Of a stretch of DNA of 64,000 bases, positions 36,001 through 47,817 are shown in pieces. How positions within the stretch are numbered: position 1 is the first letter of the stretch; each line of letters opens with the position of its first letter. Below the pieces are notes generated by a model. That model was given only the letters and a program-made list of their open reading frames with translations. It searched no databases and was not told the DNA's origin. The translations under genes were made by a program, and so were the position numbers. This DNA is from Anaeramoeba flamelloides (Eukaryota > Metamonada > Anaeramoebidae), in NCBI GenBank assembly GCA_027625915.1, contig JANTQA010000012.1, positions 15,710,501 to 15,774,500 of the forward strand. Direction: 5' to 3'.

Positions 36001-39000
36001 CAAGATACCTAATAATATATCATGAAAGGCAAATTAATAGAATGATAACAAACGAAAAATTATCAAAAATAATCAAAATTAAAAATAAATTTTGATGATT
36101 AATAACAACTTTTAAAAACAATCAAATTTGAAAAATATTTGATTTGTTATTTGTTTTTGTTAAATTTATATTTTATAATTGCTTTTAGTGATACTTTTAG
36201 TGTTTACATCTTCAAAAAAACCTTTTTTTTTTTATTAATATTATTTAAATTTAATGATCTGATTAATAATTTCTGAAATGAATTAATTATCGAAAATTCT
36301 ATTTACCCATTCAAAAAAGAACTTTGCAATTTCTTTTGACTGGAATTATATTTAATAAAAAAAAAAAAAAAATGAAAGATAGTAACGAACCCATTTAAAA
36401 AAGAAAATTTAAAAATATTGTCTTGAAATCACTCCTAATTTTTTTTGAATTAAATCTAAATTTAATTTAAACGAGATAAAAAAAAAATCATGATTATGCT
36501 GTTTTCAAAAAAGTGAACAACTTAAACTGTTCTTCAAATTGCTAAAAAGAATGAGTGAAACAGTTTTGACAACACCTTTTTCAATATGTTTCCACATAAT
36601 TGTTTACATAGCTGTGATGAATTAATATTTTATTTTAACAAATTAATTTATTGGATGTTCAATTAATTAATATCTTAACAAACAGATATTTCTGAAAAAG
36701 AAAAACATACATTATTTTATGAATAGCTGTTAAAGCTAGTATTTAAATATATTTCTAACTTATATGTCTTAATATACCGGGGATAATGGTTTTTTTAAAG
36801 AATTTGTTTTAATGAATACACAAATCTAAATTTGAATAGAATATTGTTAAATCTAACTCTTGATTCACTATTTTTGTTCAACAAACCCCACAGAATCTTG
36901 AGATGAAAATTGAAAAAAAAAATAACAATATTTCCAACACTTTATCATTTTTTAGTTACTTAAAATAAAAATAATTTTACAGATCAACTAAAAAGGGAGT
37001 GAATTTGCTTATTTTTTTCTTCAATTTGGAAGAAATAAGGATAAAGAATTTTATTGAGTTATAAAAAAGAGTAATTTCCTTTAATTTTTTTTTTTGAAAA
37101 AATACAAATCCTTTTTTTTGGTACCGAGTGGAACACACATCACCAAAATAAAACAATTTTAGATTCAAAAGGGAAATTAAACTATTTCTTTCAATGACTT
37201 GAGGAAATAATTTTCTCTTTTTTGTAGATTTAATTCGATTAAAAAAAGATTAACATTTAATTACTACGAAACATTCAAGTTATAAATGGTTTTTTTTTCT
37301 GAAATTTATATTTGTAATTTTTCAAACTCACTTGGCCTTAAATTATCTCAAAAAGAAAATCCTATGAATGAAAATGAATATCAAATCTCTGATGTCTTTT
37401 TAAGATTTAATTTTTGAAAAGAAAAATTTTACTTCAAAAAAAGCATTTAACAACTGTTTTCCAATCTTACTTGAAACTAAATAACCATTTTATTCTTTTA
37501 AAAATTGAACTATTTAATGGTGATTTTCTAAAAAATTATTCCAAAAAAAAAATAAATACTGTCTTATGTTTCGAAAAATTGTAGTATTTCAGGGAATGTC
37601 GTTTTTCTATCCAAACCTATTTTGGATAAATCTCTTATGATCAAAATACCGACTGAGTATCTAAACCTTTTTTAATCTTGTTCAATTCAAAATTTCAATA
37701 AGGATTTTTCCTTCAATATAAAATTAATAAATTTTTAATTAGGTTTTAACAATAAGTAAAAATTGTTTCTGTTTATTATCGTTGATATATTTTTCTTGAT
37801 TAGTTTGTTGATCAACAATTATCTTTCAATTTTTAATATTCACATAAGAGTAAATATCATTTTTGGTGTTGATTACAGGGAATTTGAATAATAAAAAAAA
37901 ATAAAGAATTTGTATTGAAAGGAATCTTAATCCATATACGACAAATATTTTTAATAATATTATTATTATTTGATATTTTATTTTCCCTCGAATTAACTCA
38001 CAAGGTAACAACTTGTGACAAATCTAAAGAATATTTTTGAGTAATGAAATTTTTTGATAAATTTTCCTAAAAGGGGGTCTAGACAAGTTTATTTTTTTCT
38101 CTAAAAACTAGTTAAACTTATTTTGTTGCGCCTTTTTAAAATGGGTAAACATTAAATGATATATGTTTTTATTTTTTTTTTTCTATTTTTTTTATCTTGT
38201 TAAATGTTATTTATGGGGGGGGGTGTAGAGTTACATGGGGGAGAGTTCAAGTGAATACTTATAAACACTGAAATACTGAAAGATAAAAGTTTGGATAACT
38301 TAAAAAATAAATAAGTAAAAGTAAAGGTTAAAAAAATTCAAGGGTTAAATCAAACGAGATCAAAAAGAAAAAAACAAATGACAACAACTAAACAACTACC
38401 TCATCATTCACGATCAATTATCAAATTAAATGAATTAAAATCAAAAATATCGTGGTTGATGATTGTGGTAGTCCTTAATTAAAGATAGGATTTTTTTTTA
38501 ATGTTTTGCCAATCACAACTTATAAACCCTTTTTAAAATTTTCTTTTTTTTTATTGTTTTTTTTGTTGTAAATTTTTTTTTTTTGCTTTTTTTAGTTAAA
38601 ATTATAATTTTAGTATTCCCCCCCCCTTGAATAATTATGAAATATATGATTTTATGCTTAAATTATTCTTTTTGAATTTTAAGTAAAATGATCTATAAAA
38701 TGTAATTTACAATTATTAAAGTATAATAGAAATATGAGATTTTAAAAATATAAAATTACTGATAAAATTACATGAATAATCTTATAAAATTTTATTCAAA
38801 TTATTTGGTTCATAAATTTTCTGTATTGTGAGAATAGTTTCAAATAAAAATAGGATTTGAAAATTTATCTATTTTTCTCTTCATCATCATCATAATTATT
38901 ATTATTTTATTTGGATTATTTTCGTTTTACAGTATTTATAAATATTTAAAGCTTGTTTTAGAAGATAACAAATATTAGTACCAGATAATCAATTTATTAA

Positions 39001-40169
39001 TTTATTATATAATTATTTTGGTTTATTGAAATAGAAAATACTTTTATTTTTCTATATCTAAATGAAAAAATATTTTGAGTTTCTAAATTTTTTACTGACA
39101 AATAGCTCAAAAAAATACCCAATCTCCACAAAATCAATTGTAAATGAAAATTTTAAAAAGTGAAATAAATCACCCCCTCTTCCTAAACTTTTGAAATAAA
39201 ATTTAAATTTTATTAATTTGAAGTTAAAAATCATGATCCTTGAAACAGGAAAATATATTTTTAATCAATTCTGTTATAATCTGTCTTTCAAGATATAATA
39301 AACACAACATGTATCGATATATATATATATATAAATATATATTAAGAAAAAAAATAGTGAAAAACAGCCAAAAATATTTATATATTTATAAATATTATCT
39401 ATCAAATTTTAAATGAAACTTTTTCATTTTTCTAATCGATATAAATTAAAAAAGAAAATTTTTTTGTTTTCTTAAAAATTTACATAGAAATAATTTCTAA
39501 AAGAACACTTGATATTTTTTGAAAGAAGTAACCAAAATCTTGATAAGAATTTCCTTTATTAACAAAAATAATTAAAAAATTTAATAAAATATAATACATT
39601 TTTTTGGTTTATTTAACTTATTTTAACATTTTAAAATAATAAAAAAAATGATTTAAAATCATTTAAATTCTTTTAATAACTGGAAAGGAATGTTATCAAG
39701 TCTTTCAAAGAATTAATTGATTCGGGTCAAATAGCTTTTTTTCATTCTGATTTTTTCAAGAAACTCCTCTGAATTCAAAAATTAAATTATAAAATGTTGA
39801 TTTAATGGGAATCAAAGCTACTATGATTTTTTTTTAATATTTTCCAAACAATGAAAGCAAAAAAGTTCAAAGGATGATAGAGTTTGGAAGTCACAAACAA
39901 TAGGCTTGTGTTTCATAAAGATCAGTTTAAAAGTATGTTTCTTGGAATTGTTCGAATAAAATTACAATACTTTTAAGACTCAGAATGACTTTACCCAAAA
40001 AAAATTCCAAAAAACCAAAACAAATCGAATAATGATTAAAAATCTTCATTTTTCAATTGAAACTGGACTGAAAAACTGATGTAACATTGAAAAAGAGAGA
40101 AATATAATTCAGAAAATAACAAAGACTCATTTTTTTTGGATTACAACCAAATACTTTTTCTTCTGTTTA
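36001..40169. other. 4.2-kb gene-free region
   Basis: No supported gene on either strand. At about 38213 there is a run of G and at about 38618 a run of C, flanking a smaller inverted repeat (CTACCTCATCATTCACGAT near 38396 against ATCGTGGTTGATGATTGTGG near 38449), so 38.2-38.6 kb may be a diverged foldback element. Short (TA)n tracts lie near 39319. Confidence 0.5.
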
Positions 40170-42162
40170 ATGAGCAATATTAAAAATTCACCAAATATAA
40201 AGAAAACCACTGAAGAGCCACTTGAATATGTTCTTGTCCTTGATTTTGAAGCAACTGTAATATATTTTCGAATAATTCTTAAATTATTTAATTAAAAAAA
40301 AGAAATTTTTTTCTTTTTCTAAAAAATATCTTTGTCTTTTCATTCCAAAATAAAAACTCTCAACAAACAACAAAAAAAACAACAACAACAAAAACAAAAC
40401 CAAAAACGAAAAATGAAAAACCAAATTAATTCCCCTTTCAATCAAAAAGTGTGGTTATTTAAAACACCAAACATCTGAAATAATTGAGTTTCCTGTTGTT
40501 GTTTTAAATTTAAAAACATTAAAAATTGAATCTGAATTTCACTATTATGTAAAACCTGTTTTAAATCCACGACTTTCGAAAAGGTGTACCAAATTGACTG
40601 GTATCAACCAGGGCATGGTTAACCGGGGGAAAACATTTTGTGAGGTTCTAGATTTGTTTGAAAAATGGCTACTCAAGCTCGGGCTAATTAACAAGCAAGG
40701 TGAAAAAACCAAATTGTGGGAGATCTTAACGTGCTCCGACACGGATCTCCAGACCTTTTTGGAGCAACAGCTGAAGCTGTACAGATCCGAGCGGCCACAC
40801 TATTTGAAAACATGGGTCGACATCCAGCCCATTTGTGCGCAATTTGTCTCGATGGAAACCAAGACCCCATCGCTCAGTAACATGCTAGAGTTTTTAAACT
40901 TAGAAATCGAGGGGAGGCTCCATTCTGGAATTGACGACTCCAGAAACACAGCAAGAATCGTTGTCGAATTGCAAACGAGAGGGCTCGTTTTGACGACTAA
41001 GAATATCAAAACATTTTCCGATCCCTTTCTAAAGGTTGGCTCCAAGAATGAATCACAATTGTTTTTAAGATGCCACTTCATTGCAAACAAGATTCAAGAA
41101 TTTTCCATTTCAAACATGGAATTACAGAACAAAATTCAGGCTTTTCAAAATATTGAACACATTTTTCAACAAAATTTCCCAAAAACAAACCAAAAGAAAA
41201 ACACGAATACACACCTTGGTAATAATAATAATAATTTGGATAAGAATAATAACAATAATAAGGATAATAATAATAATAATAATAACGATAAGGATAAGGA
41301 TAAGAATAGTAAAAATAATAATGAGAAAATTGAACAAGATTATAAATTGCATGTAATCGGCTCCTGTGGTTATAATGTAGTTTTACGCAATTCAAATCTC
41401 GATATAGCAATCGAAATTAATTCGAAAAGTAGCAATTTAGGCCTTAACGGGCTTCGAAATTTAATTTCAAGACACGATCCAGATGTGGAATTGAAAATCA
41501 ACCCTTCAAATGGCTTCAAATGGATCGAATTTACAGAACAGCAGACAATGACAACTGTATGCCTAACGAAGTATATTAATGGCTCTTCAGTATTAACAAC
41601 AAATATAATGAGAAAATTTTGTGATTTGGATTTCAGAGTAAGGCCGCTGTTAATATTAACGAGAAAATGGGCACGATCTCAGAAACTCCTTGAAAAAATA
41701 AATCTACCAATTTTCTCTCTAGATTTTCTTGTAATATATTATCTGCAGCAGGTAGGAATCATTCCCCAATTAAATGTCGACGCAAAGACTTCTGAAATTA
41801 CAACCGGCGATATGATCAAAAATAAATTTTATGAAAATGGGAAACATCATGATATAATACATTTACTTGCTGGCGTTTTTAGATATTTTGCAAGGTTTTA
41901 TAATTTTCGAAATAAAATTAAAATAATTAAAAGAATAAATTCAGATCAAAAAGAAAATAAAAACACTTTTAAAATAAATCAAGCTTCACTAATTGATAAT
42001 CAAATCAAAAATCACCGGTGGTTTGATAATTGGCTATATATCAGGGATTTTAAAGGAAGGTATTTGGCAAATACAATGAACTTTTTCCAAGTACATGATT
42101 TATTTAAATTATTCGAAGACGGTTATAAGAAATGGAAAAAATCAGGTAAAATACCAATTTAA
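40170..42162 (+). CDS. ERI1-like 3'-5' exonuclease fused to a degenerate nucleotidyltransferase
   Basis: Exons are 40170-40256 and 40450-42162 (193-bp intron, phase 0), giving about 599 residues. Joining the exons rebuilds the DFEATC motif of ERI1-type DEDDh exonucleases, which trim 3' ends of histone mRNA, 5.8S rRNA and small RNAs. Exonuclease residues seen: D25 and E27, D128 in TCSDTDLQTFL, and H187/D192 in HSGIDDSRNTARI, so all five catalytic positions look intact. An Asn/Asp/Lys-rich linker (about residues 280-325) follows. The C-terminal half has the fold of poly(A)/poly(U) polymerases: GSCGYNVVLRNSNLD at 333-347, DFRVRPLLILTRKWA, FSLDFLVIYYLQQ, and a final NFFQVHDLFKLFE. Aligned with GSxxxGFxxxxSDLD, the first catalytic Asp is Asn (N345), and the third appears replaced. 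Human ERI1 has an N-terminal SAP domain instead; I see none here. The fusion rests on one open frame and is directly visible. Confidence 0.85.
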
Positions 42163-42351
42163 AAATTTTTTATTTTTTTTTAATATATTAAATTTATTTT
42201 TTGTTGAATTTTTATATTTTATGATTTATTTAATTATATTATATTTACTATATTAGTTAATATAAATGAATATAACGTAATAATGATTTTAATAATAATA
42301 ATATTAATATAATATATATGACTATGTATATATATTATATTCAGAAAATGA

Positions 42352-42386
<35 letters not shown>

Positions 42387-44689
42387 TGTTACGTAATTCC
42401 AATTTGCTTGTAAATCAATTAAACAACATCGAGATAATATGAATTGATTGATTTGATTGGTTGATTTAATTATTTTAAAGGGAAGAATAACTTTTTATTT
42501 TTTTCAAGTGACGAAATAAAAGAAATATCAAAAAATAAGAATTTAAATCTAAAAAAAGGAATTAAAGAAAAAATATTTAAAGATCAAGTTTTGAAATGCA
42601 AAGAAAAGTCATGCAGAATCCTGAAACCCATTGAAAAATACTCATTTTTTTTAGTATGTCAATTGGTTTTCATTTAAGAAGATAAATGATCAATTTTTTT
42701 CTTTTTCACATAATCGATTACTTCACCAAATTTCAATAATAGTGAAAAAGCAAATGAACTAGTTGGATCTCTCCCAAAACAAGAAAAACCATTCGAGATT
42801 GATTTAAAGTAAATTTGATTCAAAACCATAATTGTTTGAAATTTTTTATATATTTGAGAATTGTGATTTTGTATTAGGAGATTTTTTTTATTAAAAATTA
42901 TTTTTTTGTGATTAATATTATCATTTGAAAAATTAGTTTCTTAATAATCCTTTTAAAAAAATAAACTGTTTGGATATACTTTCAAAAAAGTATCTTATTT
43001 TTTATATTTAATTACTCATGATTACTAAAAAGTTTTAAAGAATAGGCAATAATTTTAAAATTAATTTAAAATAGTTTATAAAACTTTCAATTGGAGAATT
43101 ATTTGTCTATTATTATCCTTGTTTTTTTTTTAAATCAAAAGGTGAATTTTTTTTATTTATAATTTGGGAATTACTAATTGGCCAATTTGAAAAATGTTTT
43201 ATTAGAGTAACTAAAATCATTTTTTGTGTTAATTCATTGGAAAATAAAATAATTAAAAATACAAGGATTCATCAAATTATCTTCATTATAAAATTGATTT
43301 TGTAAAAAATGCTATTATGAATCCTTCTGATCAAATTCTCATATTTATAATATATTTTCACAAAGAATTTTGTTTCAATTTGTTTTTAAGAAAGTCTTTC
43401 TTTTAAATTTAATGTAAATATATCAAATTTTGAGGAGAAAACTTAAAAATTCAAATAAAAATTTCATATCTCCAACATCTTTAAATTGGAATATATTATA
43501 TTTTCACTGAATTGAAATTGATTTAAATTTTTTCTTTTTCATTTTGTAACTTTTTCTTTGATCTTAAATAATAGAAAATAAGGGTAATCGAATTCATAAT
43601 TTATTCATAAATGAAAATTTAAACAAGTTTTACTCGACAAAATTGAACTTATAATCTTCAAATTGGACTTTTTACTTGTCAACATTTTTTCATTTTTTTT
43701 TTTTTTTGTAGAATTTAACTTTTCAAATTTTAATAAAAAAATCTTACAATTTCATTCAGAATTTTTTTTTCATTGGAAAATTCAACTTTAAATTGATAAA
43801 ATTTAAAATACTTTTTTTTGAAGTTCCTCAATAGTAACAAAATTGTAAGATTAATAAATTTTATTATTTAATTACCATCCAAAAAAAAAAAATCAAAAAC
43901 AAAATATCATCTTTAAGATCAAATATTTACTTAATAATTTATTTAAATTTTTTTTTTAATTCCATAATGTTCAATTTTTTTGAAATAATCTATTTTTTTA
44001 TTTTAATCATAGTTTATTCTTTGTTTTCTTCGTTTTTACATTTTTAACAAAATATCCATATATATATATATTAACTATTTCCCAGTCAAGGAGGTCAGTA
44101 TAAATATGTAAATTATATATTTAAAGGATTTTGATAGATATTTGAACAAAATATTGATTTTGGAAATCTTATAATTGAAATCATTTTTGAACATTTTATC
44201 TCATTTTTTTTTTATTTTTTTTTTTAATAAAAAATTGTTCTGAAATATTTTTTTTATTATTACAAGATCGATGGTTAACAGTGAAAAACTTAGTATTGAA
44301 AAGTTATTGAAACAATAGAAATAACTGTAGAAAAAATATATTGATTTCAATTAGAAATTTATTTGGATATTCAATTGAAGAATAAAATGTAAATTATTGT
44401 TTTTCTCAATGGTCAACCTAAAGAATTTTTGTTTTTCAATTATACAATATAGTGATCTCATAATTTACTTGTGTAAAAAGATATCAACTATTCTTTGATT
44501 TTTTATTCTTATACTTATTTCTTATTTGTTCTTCAAATTCTATTTATAATACATTATATATTTGAAAAAAATTGGCACTTTTGGCAGAAACAAAGTTTAT
44601 CTTTTAAAAATTAAAATAATTTCATGGAGAGAGATATAGTCGAAAATTATAATTTAAAGATTTGTTTAATAATAAATCAATATAAGATA
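42163..44689. other. gene-free region after the exonuclease fusion gene
   Basis: Begins with AT-rich 3' flanking DNA and a 31-base T run at 42354-42384. No supported frame or repeat family was recognised in the rest; homopolymers dominate. Confidence 0.55.
42354..42384. repeat. 31-base poly-T tract
   Basis: The longest homopolymer in the window, about 190 bp downstream of the stop codon of the exonuclease fusion gene. It could lie in or beyond the 3' UTR. Confidence 0.95.
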
Positions 44690-44886
44690 TAGCCAGTTCC
44701 ACTTTTAAGGCACAAACTTGCTACGAAATTTAAGGAACAAAAAAAATCTCAAATTAAGGTACAAAATTTCAGATTCTAGTAAAATAATTTGTAAAAATAA
44801 AAATTCCATAGTTTGTGCCTTAATTTGAGATTTCTTTGTGCCTTAAATTTCGTAGCAAGTTTGTGCCTTAAAAGTGGAACTGACTG
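44690..44886. mobile_element. 198-bp hairpin MITE family, copy 4
   Basis: Left end TAGCCAGTTCCACTTTTAAG, right end TTAAAAGTGGAACTGACTG, flanked by TA on both sides. The arms pair almost completely, including TTGCTACGAAATTTAAGG against its inverse. A well-preserved copy. Confidence 0.88.
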
Positions 44887-46115
44887 TAAATTAAAAAAAT
44901 TGTAAAAAATCAAATTCAGGTTATAACTGATGTTCATAAAATAAAAACATTGACAAAATTTTATTTATCAAAAAAAAATTAAAATATGAAAAAATTGTTG
45001 TTCCCACAATAATAAAAGATGAAATACAATATTTATCATTATTTTTTGAAAATTTAAATTATTGACAATTACACTATTTAATCATAAAAATATTTATTTT
45101 TTAGAAAAATACCCCCCCCCCCCATCATTATATTAAAGTAATTTGCAGTTTTGAACAAACTTTAATTTTAAAATTAACTTTCTTAAAAAATAATAAAGAA
45201 AAAAAAGGAAAATAGTATAAAAATATTTTATTTAAATTCCTAATTTGTTCTAAATAAAATGAAATCGTCTAATTATTATTAACTTAATAATCAATATTCC
45301 ATAGAAATTATCAATTTTAATTTATACTTTTGTTAAAATAACTTGTTAGACTTTCTTAACCTGTAAATCAAATTAAAGGCCAAGTTTCTTTTTTTTTCCC
45401 CATCTCTTCAAGGATTGTAAATTAAAAAATAAAAGAAACCTTCGATAAACAAAACATTAATATGGTATTGGTTTCTTAAAGTTATATTATTTAAAAAGAA
45501 ATTTGAAAAATGAAGGATCAATTTGGAAATTTTTTTTCAAAAAAAAGAATAAAAATTTTTACATATTTTTTTTAATCTTCAAAAAATTAAACAAAAAATT
45601 TAATAAATTTAGAATTATTGTCTAAAAAATTCTAACGAATTTCAATTTCTTATTTTAAAATTTTCTTATAATTTTGTTAAATTTTAACTATTAAAATTGA
45701 TTTGAACTTAGGTATACTTTTTTGTAGTAAATTGGGTGTTGCATTAGAACAAATAAAAAAAACAATCTCGGTTTTTATATAATTACACCATTAATGTTGT
45801 TGAACTTTCATTTTTTGATGGCTGAAAGTGAAAACAGTTTTTGAAAAGGTAATTTTTAAGAATAACTTGAAAAGTTATACTCAAATAATAGCCAGCTTAC
45901 TTTTTTCAAAAAAACAACTCCTAATATAAATTTGAACAAATTAAATAAAATTTCAGAGACACCCAAGCTCCAAAGTCAATTTTTTCATTTCAAGAAAAAA
46001 AAACAATAAAATAAAATATAAAACAAAAAATTAGTTAATGGGTTTATTCACGTATTTACACTACTAACCAAATTATATGATATAGTAGAAATTTTTTTTT
46101 ATCAAAAGGATTTCG
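44887..46115. other. gene-free region before the Rho-like gene
   Basis: Contains a run of 13 C at about 45112-45124, unusual in DNA this AT-rich. Nothing else was recognised. Confidence 0.5.
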
Positions 46116-46769
46116 TTATTTGACAAATTTTAGAAGAGATGAAGAGAAATATTTTTGATTATTGTTTGCCAATTTTGTGTCTAAAAATCCAAATTGTTTG
46201 AAATTTTCGGATTCTTTCCTTTTGAGAAGATTTTGTCGTACAACTGTTTTTGTGTTGAGGTTCTTTTGTGAAAAGTGTTTGATAATCGAAATAGATTTTT
46301 GAAAGACTTTTTTGATATGTTTGTTTTTTAAAGAAGAGCATTCGGCATAATTGTTGATCCCATATTTTTTCAAGATCTTGATTCTTTTTTGTTTTGTAAG
46401 GAACTGTTTCTTCTTTTTAGACTTGACCAAGTCAAGTTTTGTTCCAACAACAAGGATTGGAATTGAATTTGAAATTGATTTCAAAAGTGGAAGATATTTC
46501 TTTTGAATGTTTTGAAAAGATTGGTAATCAGTTAACGAAAAGCAAATTATGAAAAGACTAGGCTGAAGATCGTCTACTGATCTATTTGTGGACTCTGTGT
46601 CAATAAGATGAATCCCAATTTTTTTATGTTTATAACGAAGAATTGACATTTGTGATGTGCAGCATTTTGGTGTATATTCGCCAGGAAAATTGCCTGTTGA
46701 CTGCTTCAGGATTAAACTTGTCTTTCCTACAGACCTATCGCCTAAAATCACATATTTTAAAGTTTCCAT
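46116..46769 (-). CDS. divergent Rho-like small GTPase with altered catalytic positions
   Basis: An intron-less frame. The ATG at 46769 is chosen because METLKYVILGD starts exactly where Rho-family proteins start; the open frame extends 42 codons further upstream as Lys-rich low complexity. It has about 217 residues. The P-loop reads GDRSVGKTS (residues 10-18), switch I FPGEYTPKC, switch II DTESTN, the base-recognition motif GTKLD and the ECSSLK motif, the last two typical of Rho proteins. Compared with Rac1 numbering, position 12 is Arg, 35 is Lys, and 59-61 read Glu-Ser-Thr. From work on Ras/Rho these positions are needed for GTP hydrolysis and Mg2+ binding, so this is likely a GTPase-deficient or pseudo-GTPase, comparable in style to Rnd proteins. 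The C-terminus is a ~40-residue basic tail ending LLKFVK with no CAAX box, so no prenylation is expected. Confidence 0.8.
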   Translation of the reverse strand: METLKYVILGDRSVGKTSLILKQSTGNFPGEYTPKCCTSQMSILRYKHKKIGIHLIDTESTNRSVDDLQPSLFIICFSLTDYQSFQNIQKKYLPLLKSISNSIPILVVGTKLDLVKSKKKKQFLTKQKRIKILKKYGINNYAECSSLKNKHIKKVFQKSISIIKHFSQKNLNTKTVVRQNLLKRKESENFKQFGFLDTKLANNNQKYFSSSLLKFVK

Positions 46770-47817
46770 TGAGATGGTTGGTATTTTTATTGAAAGTTTT
46801 TGTTTTAAAAAAGAAATTTGTTGATAATTGAAAAAAATGACTTTTAACTTTTTGGATTTTTTTTTATCTTTTTTTTTTTGATACTTTTTTTTCAAACTTT
46901 TGAAAATTTTACAAACTATTTTGTTTTTGAGTATAGAAAATCACAACGAGTTGAACAAACTCCTTAGTTCTCTTTCGTGAATGTTCTGTTTTTGATTTAT
47001 TTTTCGAATCCAATATGATTGTTAAAAAGCCACTTTCAGATTTTTCAGAAATTTTGTGACTAGAAGTTTTCCTAATATCACTTCAGACTTTTTAATTCAT
47101 TGGTTTAAGTAAGTTTAATAAATTCTTGAGACAGCTTTTAGTTACTCTCTTTTTTGAAACAGAAGTAATTAAAATTTCAAAAGTTTAAAAAGTAAGAACC
47201 AAATTAATTTTACAATTTTTTTTGTAATCTTTAAAGATAATTGAGGACTGAAGATTTGTTTGATTTTTTTAATAACTTGAAATACAGAGATGTAATGTTT
47301 TCTTAGATCAAAAGAAAAATTTTTTCTTTTTTTTTTACTTCTAAACAAGTTAAATAGTTTATTATTTTTTCAACTCTTATTATTAAGTCTCGAAATGAAG
47401 TTGTCCTGAGACAAGGCTACTATTTGTAACAAAATTTTCGTTGGAATTTTCAAAAACAAATTTTGCTCATATTTGAAATTCTAATCGGATTAAATTTTAG
47501 TAGGTTTCTCAGTTTTTTAACTCACAAAATCTAGTCTTCTAATCTTATATAGTCTAGATCAGAAAAAAAGAGTCAAAGGAATAATTCAAGTATACAGAAA
47601 TCACAAAGTTATATATTTAAAACTCGAATATTGTATTAAAAAAAAAAAGAAAAATGAGGCTAAAATTAAAACATGTTTATTATTCAAACACAAATAAAAT
47701 ATATTTATATTTTCCAATTTTTAACAAAAGATTCTGGATGTTTGTTGAGCCAAAATAGTGACTCAGGAGTTGGGTTTAAACAATACTATCATCAAATTTA
47801 GCTGTGTATATTCTTTG
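46770..47817. other. upstream region of the Rho-like gene and intergenic DNA
   Basis: The first ~130 bp encode only a Lys-rich extension of the frame on the minus strand and are more likely 5' UTR. No TATA element was recognised. The rest is AT-rich and gene-free. Confidence 0.45.

Noticed and set aside
41078-41410. Tyr-rich minus-strand frame inside the exonuclease fusion gene
   Set aside because: Antisense of the AAT-repeat linker; no independent support.
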